Assembly (NCBI GenBank): GCA_009784975.1
Contig: WQXG01000018.1
Span: 1-47,836, forward strand
Direction of reading: 5' to 3'
Source of the DNA: Treponema sp.
GTDB taxonomy: Bacteria > Spirochaetota > Spirochaetia > Treponematales > Breznakiellaceae
DNA: 47,836 nt
Shown one piece after another: positions 8,727 through 18,508 of this stretch. Position 1 is the stretch's first letter; each line of letters begins with the position of its first letter. The notes under the pieces were generated by a model. It was not told the origin of the DNA. It made no database searches and saw only the letters and a program-made list of their open reading frames with translations. The position numbers were made by a program, and so were the translations under genes.

Positions 8727-9286
8727 TACGGCGAAAGTTCCTGCTCAGTCTCTTCAAATTCCCGCTCCTGCCAATCTTCGGTTTCATGCGGCGTTAACTC
8801 TTCTTCTTCTTCTTCTGAGGCAGAAATTTGCCTTCTTTCTATTGTGACTGAGCCGGAAGGCCTTCTTTCGATACGCCGGCGTTCATTGCCTTGTTTAATT
8901 TTTACAATGATAAGATCAACAAGCGCAACTGTTAAAGAAACACCTGCGGAAATTAAAATGGTTCTGAATTGCTCATCGGTTGTCATAGGCACCGCTCCCG
9001 CAGATTTCAGCGGCCATGGCGCATAACGTCGTCCATCTTCAGAAAAATCAAGCCCGTTTGCATTGTACCAGCGGAACATATCTGTCGCGAATGTAACAAA
9101 GAATATAGAAAACGGAAATACTCCGAATGCGATTATATCAAAGCGGCGCAGATCCTTTCCCCACTGCGGAAAATCAGTAGTATCAAAAATATTCGCCTGA
9201 GATTGCGATGAGGTTTGCGCCGCCGCCTGTGACAGCGGAGAGAGTAACAGAGAAATAACTATTGCCAAAAAAAACAATTTTTTCAC
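8726..9286 (-). CDS. Hypothetical exported/membrane protein
   Basis: A 186-residue protein not recognised by family. A signal peptide covers residues 1-24 (LFFLAIVISLLLSPLSQAAAQ), a hydrophobic segment follows at about 50-68 (FDIIAFGVFPFSIFFVTFATD) and another at about 108-127. The C-terminal third is charged, first basic (ERRRIERRPSG) then acidic with an EEEEEE run, suggesting a soluble tail. It lies in the tight backbone run: 9 bp after yggS and overlapping rluD by 1 bp. It looks like a lineage-specific envelope protein; no function is proposed. Confidence 0.7.
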   Translation of the reverse strand: MKKLFFLAIVISLLLSPLSQAAAQTSSQSQANIFDTTDFPQWGKDLRRFDIIAFGVFPFSIFFVTFATDMFRWYNANGLDFSEDGRRYAPWPLKSAGAVPMTTDEQFRTILISAGVSLTVALVDLIIVKIKQGNERRRIERRPSGSVTIERRQISASEEEEEELTPHETEDWQEREFEETEQELSP

Positions 9287-9295
9287 TGTTCTTTT

Positions 9296-9994
9296 TTACT
9301 CCTTAAAAATTGCGCTGCCTATTCTAAGCAAAGTTGAACCTTCTTCTATGGCTATCTCAAAATCATTGGACATTCCCATGGACAGCATATCCCAGTTTTC
9401 TTCCCCAAAACGTTTTTTTAGCTCTTTCTGAGCTTTTACAAGCTGCAAAAAAGATGTACGAATTAAAGCTTTATCTGTTGTATACGGCGCCATTGTCATA
9501 AGCCCGGATGGCTTTAAATTTGAACAGCCTAAAACCAGTTCTGCCGCCGCAAACAGCGTTTCCATATCGGCAAAACCGCTCTTTGTTTCCTCTCCCGTGT
9601 GCAATTCAAGCAAAATTTCAACCTGCCGCTGCTGTTCAGAAGACCTCTGCTGTCTTCCAGACAGCTTAATCAGCTCATTTACAAGTTCTATTCTGTCAAC
9701 CGATTGTATACAATCGAAAATCTTCATTGCCTGTTTTGCTTTATTTCGCTGCAATGAACCGATTAAATGAAGCCGTGTTCCATCTCCCCTAAAAACATCA
9801 ATTTTTTCTGCCGCTTCCTGCACCCTGCTTTCGCCGAAATAACGAATCCCTGCGCAAAAAGCTTCCTTGATCTTTTCTTTGGGCACAAATTTGGAAACTC
9901 CCATAAGGATGATTTCACTTCGTTTTCTGCCGGAACGATCGCAGGCTTTAATGAGGCGTTCTTCTATAATCTCAATATTTTCCGCAACACTCAT
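9296..9994 (-). CDS. yggS: YggS-family PLP-binding protein (PLP homeostasis)
   Basis: A 232-residue single-domain alanine-racemase-like TIM barrel. PLP-binding Lys35 lies in MGVSKFVPKEKIKEA. The family block HxIGxLQxNK appears as LHLIGSLQRNKAK, and the C-terminal block LSMGMSNDFEIAIEEGSTLLRIGSAIF is diagnostic. Family members carry PLP without racemase activity and buffer vitamin B6 and amino-acid metabolism. The gene starts 2 bp after rsmA ends, inside the ten-gene minus-strand run. Confidence 0.93.
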   Translation of the reverse strand: MSVAENIEIIEERLIKACDRSGRKRSEIILMGVSKFVPKEKIKEAFCAGIRYFGESRVQEAAEKIDVFRGDGTRLHLIGSLQRNKAKQAMKIFDCIQSVDRIELVNELIKLSGRQQRSSEQQRQVEILLELHTGEETKSGFADMETLFAAAELVLGCSNLKPSGLMTMAPYTTDKALIRTSFLQLVKAQKELKKRFGEENWDMLSMGMSNDFEIAIEEGSTLLRIGSAIFKE

Positions 9995-9996
9995 TC

Positions 9997-10878
9997 CTAT
10001 TTAGATAATCGCATATTCTCAATGGTCTTTGCAAGGGATGCAAAAGCCTCAATTTCAAGGTTTTCCGCTCTTTGGTTCTCATTCAGTCCGTTTTCTTCCA
10101 AAACAGACATGCAAATATCCCGTGATATTCCGGGAAACGATAAAAGATTGTTTTTTATTGTCTTTCTGCGGGAAGAAAAAAGAGTACGTACCAAAGGATA
10201 AAAAATATCGGGGTAGACGCGGGAATCCCGTTTTTCAAGGAGAACTCCCATACTGTCTACATTCGGCTGGGGATAGAACGATGATGGGCGGATAGTCATA
10301 AGAGGTTTAACCTTGTATACAGAGGCGCACAATACCGAAAACGAAGAATAATCCTTTGAACCAGCAGAGGCTGCCATTCTTAGCGCTACCTCTTTTTGAA
10401 CGGTCACAACCATTCGCGAAAAAACGTGTTTCTTTTCTATAAAATCTGCCAGCAGCACGGCGGCTATATTGTAGGGAAGGTTGCCCAAAAGAAAACTGTT
10501 GTCTGTGCCTGGGAAGGCAGACCGGCAGGTTTGCCATGTTTTAAGCACGTCACCTTCAATGAGTTCAAAACCGGCATCCTGCGAAAACAATTTTTTTAAA
10601 ATGCGGATAAAACCATTGTCTATCTCAAATGCTTTTACTGTAAATCCTTTTTCAAGGAGCAAAGCAGTCATGGCGCCGAGACCGGGGCCTATTTCCCAAA
10701 CTTCATCGCCTTTTTGAGCGCCATGAGCTCCCCCCAAAGCGTCAACAAGCGGCTGTCTTACATTTGGATTTATTAAAAAATTCTGCCCGAATTTCTTCTG
10801 CATACCAAGACCTTCCTGTTCAAGAAAAGCGCGCAATGATACAGCAGAATTATAATTTAACATATTTATATTTTCCAT
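9997..10878 (-). CDS. rsmA: 16S rRNA dimethyladenosine transferase (KsgA/RsmA)
   Basis: A 293-residue SAM-dependent methylase that dimethylates two adjacent adenosines in helix 45 of 16S rRNA. Visible landmarks are KKFGQNFLINPNV near residue 28, SAM motif I EIGPGLGAMTALLLEKG and catalytic motif IV GNLPYNI, with the C-terminal helical domain (SRRKTIKNNL) intact. Length is normal. It begins 1 bp after comEC ends and is followed after 2 bp by yggS, so co-transcription is very likely. Confidence 0.94.
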   Translation of the reverse strand: MENINMLNYNSAVSLRAFLEQEGLGMQKKFGQNFLINPNVRQPLVDALGGAHGAQKGDEVWEIGPGLGAMTALLLEKGFTVKAFEIDNGFIRILKKLFSQDAGFELIEGDVLKTWQTCRSAFPGTDNSFLLGNLPYNIAAVLLADFIEKKHVFSRMVVTVQKEVALRMAASAGSKDYSSFSVLCASVYKVKPLMTIRPSSFYPQPNVDSMGVLLEKRDSRVYPDIFYPLVRTLFSSRRKTIKNNLLSFPGISRDICMSVLEENGLNENQRAENLEIEAFASLAKTIENMRLSK

Positions 10879-10879
10879 G

Positions 10880-12343
10880 TTATGTAAAAGATTTTAACTT
10901 TAGCAATGCTTCCCTTCTTTTTTGTTCAAAAATAGCAATTAAAAGTAATAACACTATGGAGAGTATTAGAACAATCAGAGGGTTTGCCCTGATGGCGGGA
11001 ACATTACCTGCAAGAGAAGACGTTAATTCCATCAGGCGGTAAATCCATGATAAAGGATAACTTAATATAAATGAGAGCGAAAACAAATCCAAAACAAGCC
11101 AGAGAATGCTTCCTACCATAAATACAGTTGTAAGGGGGACAATCACAAGTCCTGCCAATATTCCAACAGGAGCAATCATTCCAAAGAAATAACTGCATAC
11201 TCCCGCTGTCGCCAAAAACGCGCCGCAGGAAAGAGAAAGCGGCTGTAAAACAATATCAGGGATAATGCCGCCCAATAGCGATGATATCTGGCGGCTTGTA
11301 ATTAAAATTCCCAGCAGCGCAAGATATGATAAAATAAATGAAAGGGAATTTCCCGCGGCAGGAGTTATTATTATTTGTATTAAAAAAGAAAGACTTAGAA
11401 TTGACATTGAATTTTTTGGAAGGGATCCAAGCAGCGCAAGAACTCCAAGCAGATACATAATCGCGGAACGGTTAAGGCTCGGCATAGGACCTACCAGCAG
11501 ACAGTAAAGACTTATAATTACAGCTCCTGTAATAGATGCTGCCTTTAAACCCAAAGGTCTTTTTAACAGAAAAGATATAAGCGCCGTAATTACCGCAAGA
11601 TGCATTCCAGATAACGCGAGAATATAAGAAAGACCCGCTCCCCTGTACACGGCAGTCAAATTATTATCAAGGTTGTCTCTTATACCAACAAGCAATGCAA
11701 GAGCGAGACCTCCCCACGTTTTTCCGTCAAAACGGTTAAGTAAATTTAACCTTATTCCTGTGCGCATACGTTCATACTGAGGCGCAGGTTTTACAATGTG
11801 CAAAGAAACCGCGCTGAAACTCCAGCCGTGTTCATTTGAACGAAGAGCGCCTTCCGCGAATATTCTTGTTCCCCGCCCGAACTCACGAAGTCTCTGCGAA
11901 CTTTCCGGCGGAAAAAAAACAGTTATAACGCCCTTGCTGCTCACCCGCGCATTTTCCTGCCTATTTTGTATGGAACTTCTTTGCAATGATACAGAAGCCA
12001 TGATGGTCCCGCTTGCAAGAGCTCTTGGATCTTCCAAAAGCACTCCTTCTATCGCGGTTATTTTTTCGTGCGGGATTCCAAAGTTTACTTTATTCTGCCC
12101 TGCGTCTGCGGCGCAAAGCCCAAGAACAAAACCTGCTGCAATACAGACAGCCGTTATATGCGGCGCATTCATGCGTTCATTAAAGGAAGCAAGAACGCGG
12201 AAAAAGCAAAGCGCAAACAAAGATAAAACAAGAGCTGTAACTGTTACTGCGATATGCGCGGAAAAAAGAAAATAAAAACCAAAACACGCAGATATAGCGG
12301 TAAAGAAAAGCGGGGTTCCCCAGGGAGTGATTGTTTTTTTCAT
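10880..12343 (-). CDS. comEC: ComEC/Rec2-family DNA-uptake channel protein
   Basis: A 487-residue polytopic membrane protein with an N-terminal DUF4131-like segment and a central competence domain (GAGLSYILALSGMHLAVITALI, residues about 230-251), then many transmembrane helices. It stops there: the C-terminal metallo-beta-lactamase nuclease domain of the long form is absent. This is either a natural short form or lineage-specific loss. ComEC carries single-stranded DNA across the inner membrane during transformation. No other com genes are in the window, so competence cannot be concluded. It starts 4 bp after the HEAT-protein gene ends. Confidence 0.85.
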   Translation of the reverse strand: MKKTITPWGTPLFFTAISACFGFYFLFSAHIAVTVTALVLSLFALCFFRVLASFNERMNAPHITAVCIAAGFVLGLCAADAGQNKVNFGIPHEKITAIEGVLLEDPRALASGTIMASVSLQRSSIQNRQENARVSSKGVITVFFPPESSQRLREFGRGTRIFAEGALRSNEHGWSFSAVSLHIVKPAPQYERMRTGIRLNLLNRFDGKTWGGLALALLVGIRDNLDNNLTAVYRGAGLSYILALSGMHLAVITALISFLLKRPLGLKAASITGAVIISLYCLLVGPMPSLNRSAIMYLLGVLALLGSLPKNSMSILSLSFLIQIIITPAAGNSLSFILSYLALLGILITSRQISSLLGGIIPDIVLQPLSLSCGAFLATAGVCSYFFGMIAPVGILAGLVIVPLTTVFMVGSILWLVLDLFSLSFILSYPLSWIYRLMELTSSLAGNVPAIRANPLIVLILSIVLLLLIAIFEQKRREALLKLKSFT

Positions 12344-12347
12344 CAGA

Positions 12348-13517
12348 TTACCATTTAAGGCGATCTACCGCCTCCCTTGCCGCAGCAATGATATAATCGG
12401 GGTACGGTAAATTAATAACACGCAGTAAATGATCAAAAACGGCATTATCACCGATAAGGCCGAGAGACTGGACAATAGCCAGAGTAACTTCAGCGTCAAA
12501 TGATCCTGTGGAGAACATTCTTACGTTTATAAGACCTTGCTGCAAACCTAACACCAAAGCGGCGTCTGAATTACCAACGGCGCCAAGGCATGTTATTGCT
12601 TCAAGAAAGCGCTCCTTTGGAACAATGTCATGGGAGTAATCTGCCTGCACCCGGTAATAGTGCCTGATTGCAAGAGCGTTTGCGCGTGTCCAGCGAAGCC
12701 GGGAAAGAACAATGACCGCGGCGTAACGCATTGCGTTTAAATCGGCATTTTCTTCAACTGCAAGAAGACTTTGCGCGAGAGCAAGTTCTGCAAGCTGCCC
12801 TCGTTCAGGGATGGATAATCTTTCATTGTTTACGACAACTTTAAAAGCATCATACTTTTCCTGGGGCACATTATTTTCTATTACATTAAATAAAAATTGA
12901 TGCAGATTACCGGGAATTATTTCCAGCGCGCCGAATGCTTCAGAAGTGATTACTTCAGGGTAATCCGAACAAATAATTTCAAAAAGAACAGGATATGAAG
13001 AACTGTCGCCCAATTCCATAATCGCGGAAATACAAGCAGAGATAATTGAATAATCAACATGATGCCCGTTTTTAAATAATTGATTTGTCTCCGTTAAATA
13101 ATTATTCAAATTGTCAATAATAAATCTGTTCCATTTTCCAAGAACACCCAAAGAAATAACAATTTCCGTTTTTGTCTGCACATTTGGGTATTCAAGAAAA
13201 AGTTTCCATAAAGTATTTAAAGCATCTATGCTTAAAACACGCCCATGTTTAAGGAGGCTGCTTATGGAAATAGACGTAATTCTGTTCATGTCGCGAAGAT
13301 CATCAATTTGAGCATAATTATCCAAAACAAACTGAAGAGCGTATTCATAAGGTAAAACAGAATCCAAATCGGCATTTACAGACGCTTCGTGAAGTATATC
13401 AATCTTTCCCAAAAGATCTGCTCTGATAAATCTTTGCAGGTAATCTTCGCAATAACTGTTCGATGAAAAACAAATAAACAGTATAATAAATAAAATACCT
13501 ATCCGCGGTTTATTCAC
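12348..13517 (-). CDS. Exported HEAT-repeat-like protein
   Basis: A 389-residue protein with a signal peptide (GILFIILFICFSSNSYCED) followed by alternating helical pairs with HEAT-like spacing, for example ALNTLWKLFLEYPNVQTKTEIVISLG and AALVLGLQQGLINV, ending AAAREAVDRLKW. It is probably a periplasmic all-helical scaffold. No catalytic motif is seen and no family name is certain. Its start overlaps the 3' end of the PilZ gene by 8 bp, indicating coupling. A role with ComEC or with PilZ signalling would be a guess. Confidence 0.65.
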   Translation of the reverse strand: MNKPRIGILFIILFICFSSNSYCEDYLQRFIRADLLGKIDILHEASVNADLDSVLPYEYALQFVLDNYAQIDDLRDMNRITSISISSLLKHGRVLSIDALNTLWKLFLEYPNVQTKTEIVISLGVLGKWNRFIIDNLNNYLTETNQLFKNGHHVDYSIISACISAIMELGDSSSYPVLFEIICSDYPEVITSEAFGALEIIPGNLHQFLFNVIENNVPQEKYDAFKVVVNNERLSIPERGQLAELALAQSLLAVEENADLNAMRYAAVIVLSRLRWTRANALAIRHYYRVQADYSHDIVPKERFLEAITCLGAVGNSDAALVLGLQQGLINVRMFSTGSFDAEVTLAIVQSLGLIGDNAVFDHLLRVINLPYPDYIIAAAREAVDRLKW

Positions 13518-14586
13518 TTACAGCCTCCTTATTTCCGGGAGCTTCATTATCGGCTTCTTCTTCCAAAACACGGAACGGCAGTTCTTCATCATCTTCTTCC
13601 GGCAGCAGATTAAATACTTCGCATAAAATCCGATTGCGGGTAATAACGGGGAGGGGATCTGCTTCCATGCGAACAAGTGAAATATTTGTATCCTGATTAT
13701 AATCCACAGAACGAACTGTAGCGGGCATACAAATTGGAATCCTGTCCAGAGAAAACTGAACCTTCAGCCGCAGTCCCGCAGTTGCCTGTCCATTAATTTT
13801 AAAAGCGCATCCGGCATCAGAAATATCATCCAGCATACATCTAAGACCTGCGGATGTTTCCAGCCTGTGCGGATTATCGGTATCATCTACAAGATACAGG
13901 AATGCCACTCTTTGAAATTTTATCCGCATGGATTTGCGTTTTTGTGTTCTAAAAAGAGAATCGTTATGTTCAACTTTAAGCGCGGAAAGCCCTTTGGAAA
14001 AAACTTCGTCTGTTACTTCTGTATCAAAAACATAACCCGCATCATCTTCCCGCCAGAAATACACGGATATTTTAAGGCTATACCATTGCATGGAAGCGGA
14101 TAACTTGTTATTTATGGGACGCGAAATTGTAAGATAACCTCCGGCATTTTTGATAACTTCGGATTTAAAAACTCCGGTTCCCGGCACAAGAATCCGCAAA
14201 GTCTGCCCTTCGCTTATTTGATGGGAATTGGAAATACGCACCTTATTTTCGGACGCTTCCATCTCTATCTTTTTGTAATAATCAAAAAGTTTGGAAAGAA
14301 AAACCTGAACGGAGGGATCACTGCCTTCTCCGGAAAGCCGCAGCGTATTAACCATGGAACGCACAACTATTTCAAGCTGCTTTTGAGACTTAAAAATTGA
14401 TCCCGGGTCGGAAATACCGCAGTTGGAAACAAGGCGCCTTAACTGTTCCATATCCTTAATGGAAAAGCCAGCCTCTTTTCCTTTCGCAAAAAAGGAAAGC
14501 CAGTTTCCGGACCCCGTCCTTTTGGCTCTGGTAAATAAAAAAACCAAAACGAGGATAATAGCGGCAACCAATAGAAATTGAATCAT
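13510..14586 (-). CDS. PilZ-domain (c-di-GMP-binding) protein with N-terminal membrane anchor
   Basis: A 358-residue protein. One N-terminal transmembrane helix (FLLVAAIILVLVFLF) is followed by a YcgR/PlzA-like beta domain at about 120-205, then a PilZ domain. The c-di-GMP-binding motifs are present: RKSMR (R216, R220) and DISDAG (D253-x-S255-xx-G258). The acidic tail is low complexity. In treponemes such proteins link c-di-GMP to motility and envelope functions. First gene of the packed minus-strand run; it diverges from the CPBP gene across an AT-rich spacer. Confidence 0.85.
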   Translation of the reverse strand: MIQFLLVAAIILVLVFLFTRAKRTGSGNWLSFFAKGKEAGFSIKDMEQLRRLVSNCGISDPGSIFKSQKQLEIVVRSMVNTLRLSGEGSDPSVQVFLSKLFDYYKKIEMEASENKVRISNSHQISEGQTLRILVPGTGVFKSEVIKNAGGYLTISRPINNKLSASMQWYSLKISVYFWREDDAGYVFDTEVTDEVFSKGLSALKVEHNDSLFRTQKRKSMRIKFQRVAFLYLVDDTDNPHRLETSAGLRCMLDDISDAGCAFKINGQATAGLRLKVQFSLDRIPICMPATVRSVDYNQDTNISLVRMEADPLPVITRNRILCEVFNLLPEEDDEELPFRVLEEEADNEAPGNKEAVSE

Positions 14587-14638
14587 TATTAAATTATAAT
14601 ATAAAAATAAAAATCAGGAAAGACCAGGGAATAAAAAA
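14587..14638. promoter_or_regulatory. AT-rich divergent promoter region
   Basis: This 52-bp spacer separates two divergent genes and contains TATAAT at 14595-14600 (plus strand) and similar AT-rich hexamers on the other strand. No good -35 box was found, so only the regional assignment is offered. Confidence 0.3.
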
Positions 14639-15250
14639 ATGGCTGTATATATAGAAGCACTGATCCTGTATATTATCTTGTTTTTCTCCGGATCGGGCAG
14701 CGCAGAAGGAATATCTTCTCAAATTATGCGAATTTTGCTCTTTTTTATCCCTTCGATTGCCTTAATCTGGTACCTTTTATCCCGAAACTGGAAGATTGAA
14801 TACTGGATAGTAAGACCGCGTAAAAAAGACCTGTTTGCCGCTCTTATCACATTCCCCGTCCTCCTTGCAACTGGCTCTGTGATAGCATTAATTTCTTCGA
14901 TTACCTCGGGAAGCGCTGCCCTTTCAATTTCCTCTCCCGACACATTTGCAGGGTGGCTGGTTCTGTGTATATCCATCATCCTTGCGGCATACCTGGAGGA
15001 AAGTTTTTTCCGTTTTTACCTGCTTTCAAAAAGGAAGGAAATGAACCTTAGCTCCCCTGCGGCGCTGGCTCTTTCCACGGCGCTTTTTGCCGTATGCCAT
15101 ATTTACGAAGGTCCCTGGGGATTTTTAAACGCGGTAATTTCCGGCTTGTTTTTGGGCTTTGTTTTTTTAAGGTACAATACCTTTCACGGGATAGCAATTG
15201 CTCACGGATTATACAACATCACAGCTTATGTAATAAACGCGGTTTTTTAA
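14639..15250 (+). CDS. CPBP-family intramembrane metalloprotease
   Basis: A 203-residue polytopic protein with the ABI/CPBP motifs: EExxxR as EESFFR (E120, E121, R125), FAVCH with His154 and a C-terminal HGxxN (His189, Asn193). These residues are expected to bind zinc inside the membrane. Bacterial relatives process or protect exported peptides; the substrate here is unknown. It is the only plus-strand gene in the backbone part and converges on the barrel-protein gene, with which it overlaps by a few bases at the stop codons. Confidence 0.85.
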   Translation: MAVYIEALILYIILFFSGSGSAEGISSQIMRILLFFIPSIALIWYLLSRNWKIEYWIVRPRKKDLFAALITFPVLLATGSVIALISSITSGSAALSISSPDTFAGWLVLCISIILAAYLEESFFRFYLLSKRKEMNLSSPAALALSTALFAVCHIYEGPWGFLNAVISGLFLGFVFLRYNTFHGIAIAHGLYNITAYVINAVF

Positions 15251-16527
15251 TATTGATGCCCGACGCCTATCGCCGCACGGAAACTGCCGCCGCCGGATCC
15301 GTTAAAAAAGTGCAGGAAATCAAATCCGGCTTTAAATAAAAAGTTGTTAGTTAAACGCCAATTAAAAGAAGCGCCGATTACTGCGGCTAAATCTCCATTT
15401 AAAAAATCCACAACAGAATAAGATGCTCCCAGCCTAAAGCCCAATGCAAATCTTTCACTTGGCAGCCATTTTAGAGCAAGCAGATTTACACCAACATGGA
15501 GTTTGCCTGTTAAATCAGAAACTGTTATTTCCGGTCCAATATAAATATCCAAAGGAAGCAGGAAAACTACTCCTAAACCAATTTCAAGTCCAAAAAGAGA
15601 AAGATTATCTTCAAATAAATTTCCGTAAAGGGTTAAAGCCGGTGTATATGAAATACCGAATATTCTTATGTTACGCCGCAGCGGATCAAATTTTGATTTA
15701 ACTTCCTGTTCAATTTCTTCTTTTATTTCCGGCTCCTGTTCAATTATTACTATTATTTTTTCTTCTTCCGGTTCAGGCTGAACAATTATTTCTTCTTCCG
15801 GCTCGGGCTGAATTATAATTTCCTCTTCCGGTTCAGGCTGAACAATTATTTTTTCCTCTTCCGGCTCCGGTTCTGTTATTTTTTCTTCTTCAGGCTCCGG
15901 CTGATGTTCAATTACAGAAACTCCTCCTGCAATTCTGGCTTCCAGACCTCCGGGATTTCTGATAATTATTTCGTATTGATCCGGAATTTCACCTTCTGCA
16001 AAAACCTTTACACCATCTTCACCGGCTTCTGTTACTTCAAGAGGACTTTGCGTTCCGTCAGAATAACGGATAAAATACCTTGCATCCGGGTCAAGATTGC
16101 TTCCGGTAACTTCAATAATAAAACCCAAAGTTTCACCGCGCTCTCCTGTAACAATTTCCGGCAAAACTTCTGCAGGCTGAGGCTGCAAAGCGGCGCGTAC
16201 CGAAACATTTTTCCACTCTGATGCTTCAGCCGGTCTGTCAAAAAAATCATAAGGTATTACCCTAAAACGATATTCTCCCGGCGGCAGGGAAACCTCTACA
16301 AAATGCTGCCTGGTAAATTCGCGAAGGTGCTCTATAAATCTTCCGCTTACTTCTCTTTCAATTATAATTTCATAACGTGCTGCAAATTCTCCGCCGCTCC
16401 ATGTAAGCCTCTGGACAAAACGCGGCTGTCCGCTTTCTGTATCAATAAAATAATTCTGGGCATGAATGTCAGGTAACAGTATAACAAACAAGGCGCATAA
16501 AATAAAAAAAATCTTTTTAATTGCCAT
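15247..16527 (-). CDS. Exported protein with (PEPEEE)n linker and C-terminal outer-membrane-type barrel
   Basis: A 426-residue protein. A signal peptide (FFILCALFVILLPDIHAQ) precedes an N-terminal FnIII-like domain, then an IPT-like segment (ETLGFIIEVTGSNLDPDARY), an acidic repeat linker of about six QPEPEEE units (residues about 210-260), and a C-terminal region of alternating beta strands (FGLEIGLGVVFLLPLDIYIG...FRAAIGVGHQY) that looks like an outer-membrane barrel. The acidic linker could cross the periplasm. Its start overlaps the FecR gene by 11 bp, so it is the third gene of the cyclase operon. Exact function unknown. Confidence 0.65.
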   Translation of the reverse strand: MAIKKIFFILCALFVILLPDIHAQNYFIDTESGQPRFVQRLTWSGGEFAARYEIIIEREVSGRFIEHLREFTRQHFVEVSLPPGEYRFRVIPYDFFDRPAEASEWKNVSVRAALQPQPAEVLPEIVTGERGETLGFIIEVTGSNLDPDARYFIRYSDGTQSPLEVTEAGEDGVKVFAEGEIPDQYEIIIRNPGGLEARIAGGVSVIEHQPEPEEEKITEPEPEEEKIIVQPEPEEEIIIQPEPEEEIIVQPEPEEEKIIVIIEQEPEIKEEIEQEVKSKFDPLRRNIRIFGISYTPALTLYGNLFEDNLSLFGLEIGLGVVFLLPLDIYIGPEITVSDLTGKLHVGVNLLALKWLPSERFALGFRLGASYSVVDFLNGDLAAVIGASFNWRLTNNFLFKAGFDFLHFFNGSGGGSFRAAIGVGHQY

Positions 16528-18508
16528 AGAGTATACCTGTATCCTCTATCTGAACGGGACCTGGAGCCGGGATATCTATTATCAATGTTCTTTCGCCAAT
16601 GTTACCGCGCTGATCAATTGAATTGCCGCGGATATTTACAGGTTCAACCTGCCACACAAAAGTTCCTCTGTCCAAAAGACGCAGATTATTTAATGTATAA
16701 CTGGTTCCGCTGTTTATAGTTGTTCTTATAATTTGCCGCCTGCCGCCTGCTGTTTGCTGACTAAGCGTAAAAATATAGGCATTTGCTCCCTGTACCGCCT
16801 GCCAACGGAAAACAATTGATCTTTGCGATTGTAATTCCGTAAAACCAAGACGTCCCTGCGGCTGCAAATTTGCAGGAGCGGCAAGCGGCTGTATCGGGAG
16901 CACCTGTAAACGGCGGGGCGGCGCGCTCACAACAATATTATTTGCGGTGCGCACTTCAACTGTCCAGTACCACGTTCCTGCCGCTAAACCGTCAATGTTT
17001 ACGGTACGCGCCGGATTCGATATTACCCTGAAAGGCTGGCCCTGCAATGGATTGGCATTTGCGGAAATTATAAATCTTGAGCTTTCAATTTGCGTTTCTG
17101 TATCCCAGCGGAAAACTACAGGCTGCCGCAGCGCTGCAAGACCTGTTATCTGCGCGCCGTTTGCAGGCACATCAAGGTTTACCTGAACAGACGCAATTTG
17201 CGCCGCAATAATTTCCTGCGGAATAATTTCCGCCGGCACCTCGGGCGGCAAATCGAGTGACGGCGCCTGTTCAGCAATCCATTGTGAAAGCGGAGCTTCA
17301 ATTATCTGCGCGGCAGTTTTTTCTATGCGGAAAAAAGCGGTAGGAGAAAACGCGCCTTCGCCGTTGTAAACTGACGGAAAGAGAGGTTTTACTCTCCAGT
17401 ACCACAATCCTTCACCAAGCGAGGATATTACCTGCGAAGGGGAAGACACCTGCATACGAATCTGCGCAAAAGAAAAGTCAGATGCGCTGCTTACTTCAAA
17501 TGAATAGGAGGAAGCCTCTTCTCTTCTTTCCCACTGAAAATTAAGGGTTGGAAGTTCATCCTGAAACCGGAATATGCTGTTTAAAGCGGGACTTACAAGC
17601 CGCATTGTGCCGTCTGCCGCCATCAGCTGTCCTGTCGCAAGAACTTCATTTTGATATAAAATACGATAGTACCAGTAACCTGCGTCAAACTGCGTTCTTG
17701 CGGTTCTGTCAAGATTATTTAAAGTCCTAATAATTCTTACAAAGCCGGAGTCTTGCGCGATTTCAAGGCGAAGCCTCATATTCGGCTCCAGATTGATTCT
17801 GTTCCATGCAAAGTCAACAGTTAAAGGCGATGCGCTGTTTTTCACATAACGCGAATTGGGCTGCGGAGAAGTGACAACTACTGCCCTGCTCACCCGCAGT
17901 GTTCCGTCCGCAGCCATTGTAACTGCCGATCCTGCCGTGATTTCCCGCGCTACTCCGCCTTCAACAAACTGCGCAAAACCTTCGCTTACCTGAAAAGATT
18001 TCTGCTCCTCGCTTACAGCCGCTGTTAAAACTGTTCCGCGCCCTGTCTGCACCTTCTGCCCGTTAAGATCTATAACAAGACTTTTACTTTGATCTTCCGC
18101 TACCAGAGACAGGCTTCCTTCGCTAAGTGTAATCTGTATACCTTCACCGTCCGGCGCGCGCGTTATGCGAATAATGGTATTTTCATCAAGGTCTATGCTG
18201 TTGGCATCGATATAAAGTGTTGCGGCAGAAATATCCGCAATACGGATTAAATCTCCTATGTATACAGGAGATTCGGATGCAAGCCTGTCCCAAATCGCGC
18301 GATCCGACAATCGTCTTTGAACTGTATTTCTTTTTATAACAACTGTTCCTACAGGATCAACATTCTGCAGGCTGAAGGTTTGCATAAGATCGTTTCTGAA
18401 TAATTCAAAACAAAACACGGCAATAAAGAGAAAAAATACTACAATGAAAAAATCCAAAGGCCGAAAAAAAACACGGCCGGGCCGGACCCCATCTTCTTTA
18501 CGTTTCAT
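16517..18508 (-). CDS. FecR-domain protein with FnIII-like repeats
   Basis: A 663-residue protein. One N-terminal transmembrane helix (FFIVVFFLFIAVFCFELF) is followed by a FecR-like domain (residues about 80-200: YIGDLIRIADISAATLYID...GSLSLVAEDQ...VQTGRGTVLTAAV). After this come at least three repeats of an FnIII-like unit recognisable by VDFAWNRINLEPNMRL, LNFQWERREEAS and VFRWDTETQIESS, each with a following WYWR/WYWTVE strand. It is probably a periplasmic sensor or scaffold tethered to the inner membrane. Its ATG overlaps the cyclase stop (ATGA), so the two are coupled. Confidence 0.75.
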   Translation of the reverse strand: MKRKEDGVRPGRVFFRPLDFFIVVFFLFIAVFCFELFRNDLMQTFSLQNVDPVGTVVIKRNTVQRRLSDRAIWDRLASESPVYIGDLIRIADISAATLYIDANSIDLDENTIIRITRAPDGEGIQITLSEGSLSLVAEDQSKSLVIDLNGQKVQTGRGTVLTAAVSEEQKSFQVSEGFAQFVEGGVAREITAGSAVTMAADGTLRVSRAVVVTSPQPNSRYVKNSASPLTVDFAWNRINLEPNMRLRLEIAQDSGFVRIIRTLNNLDRTARTQFDAGYWYYRILYQNEVLATGQLMAADGTMRLVSPALNSIFRFQDELPTLNFQWERREEASSYSFEVSSASDFSFAQIRMQVSSPSQVISSLGEGLWYWRVKPLFPSVYNGEGAFSPTAFFRIEKTAAQIIEAPLSQWIAEQAPSLDLPPEVPAEIIPQEIIAAQIASVQVNLDVPANGAQITGLAALRQPVVFRWDTETQIESSRFIISANANPLQGQPFRVISNPARTVNIDGLAAGTWYWTVEVRTANNIVVSAPPRRLQVLPIQPLAAPANLQPQGRLGFTELQSQRSIVFRWQAVQGANAYIFTLSQQTAGGRRQIIRTTINSGTSYTLNNLRLLDRGTFVWQVEPVNIRGNSIDQRGNIGERTLIIDIPAPGPVQIEDTGILYGN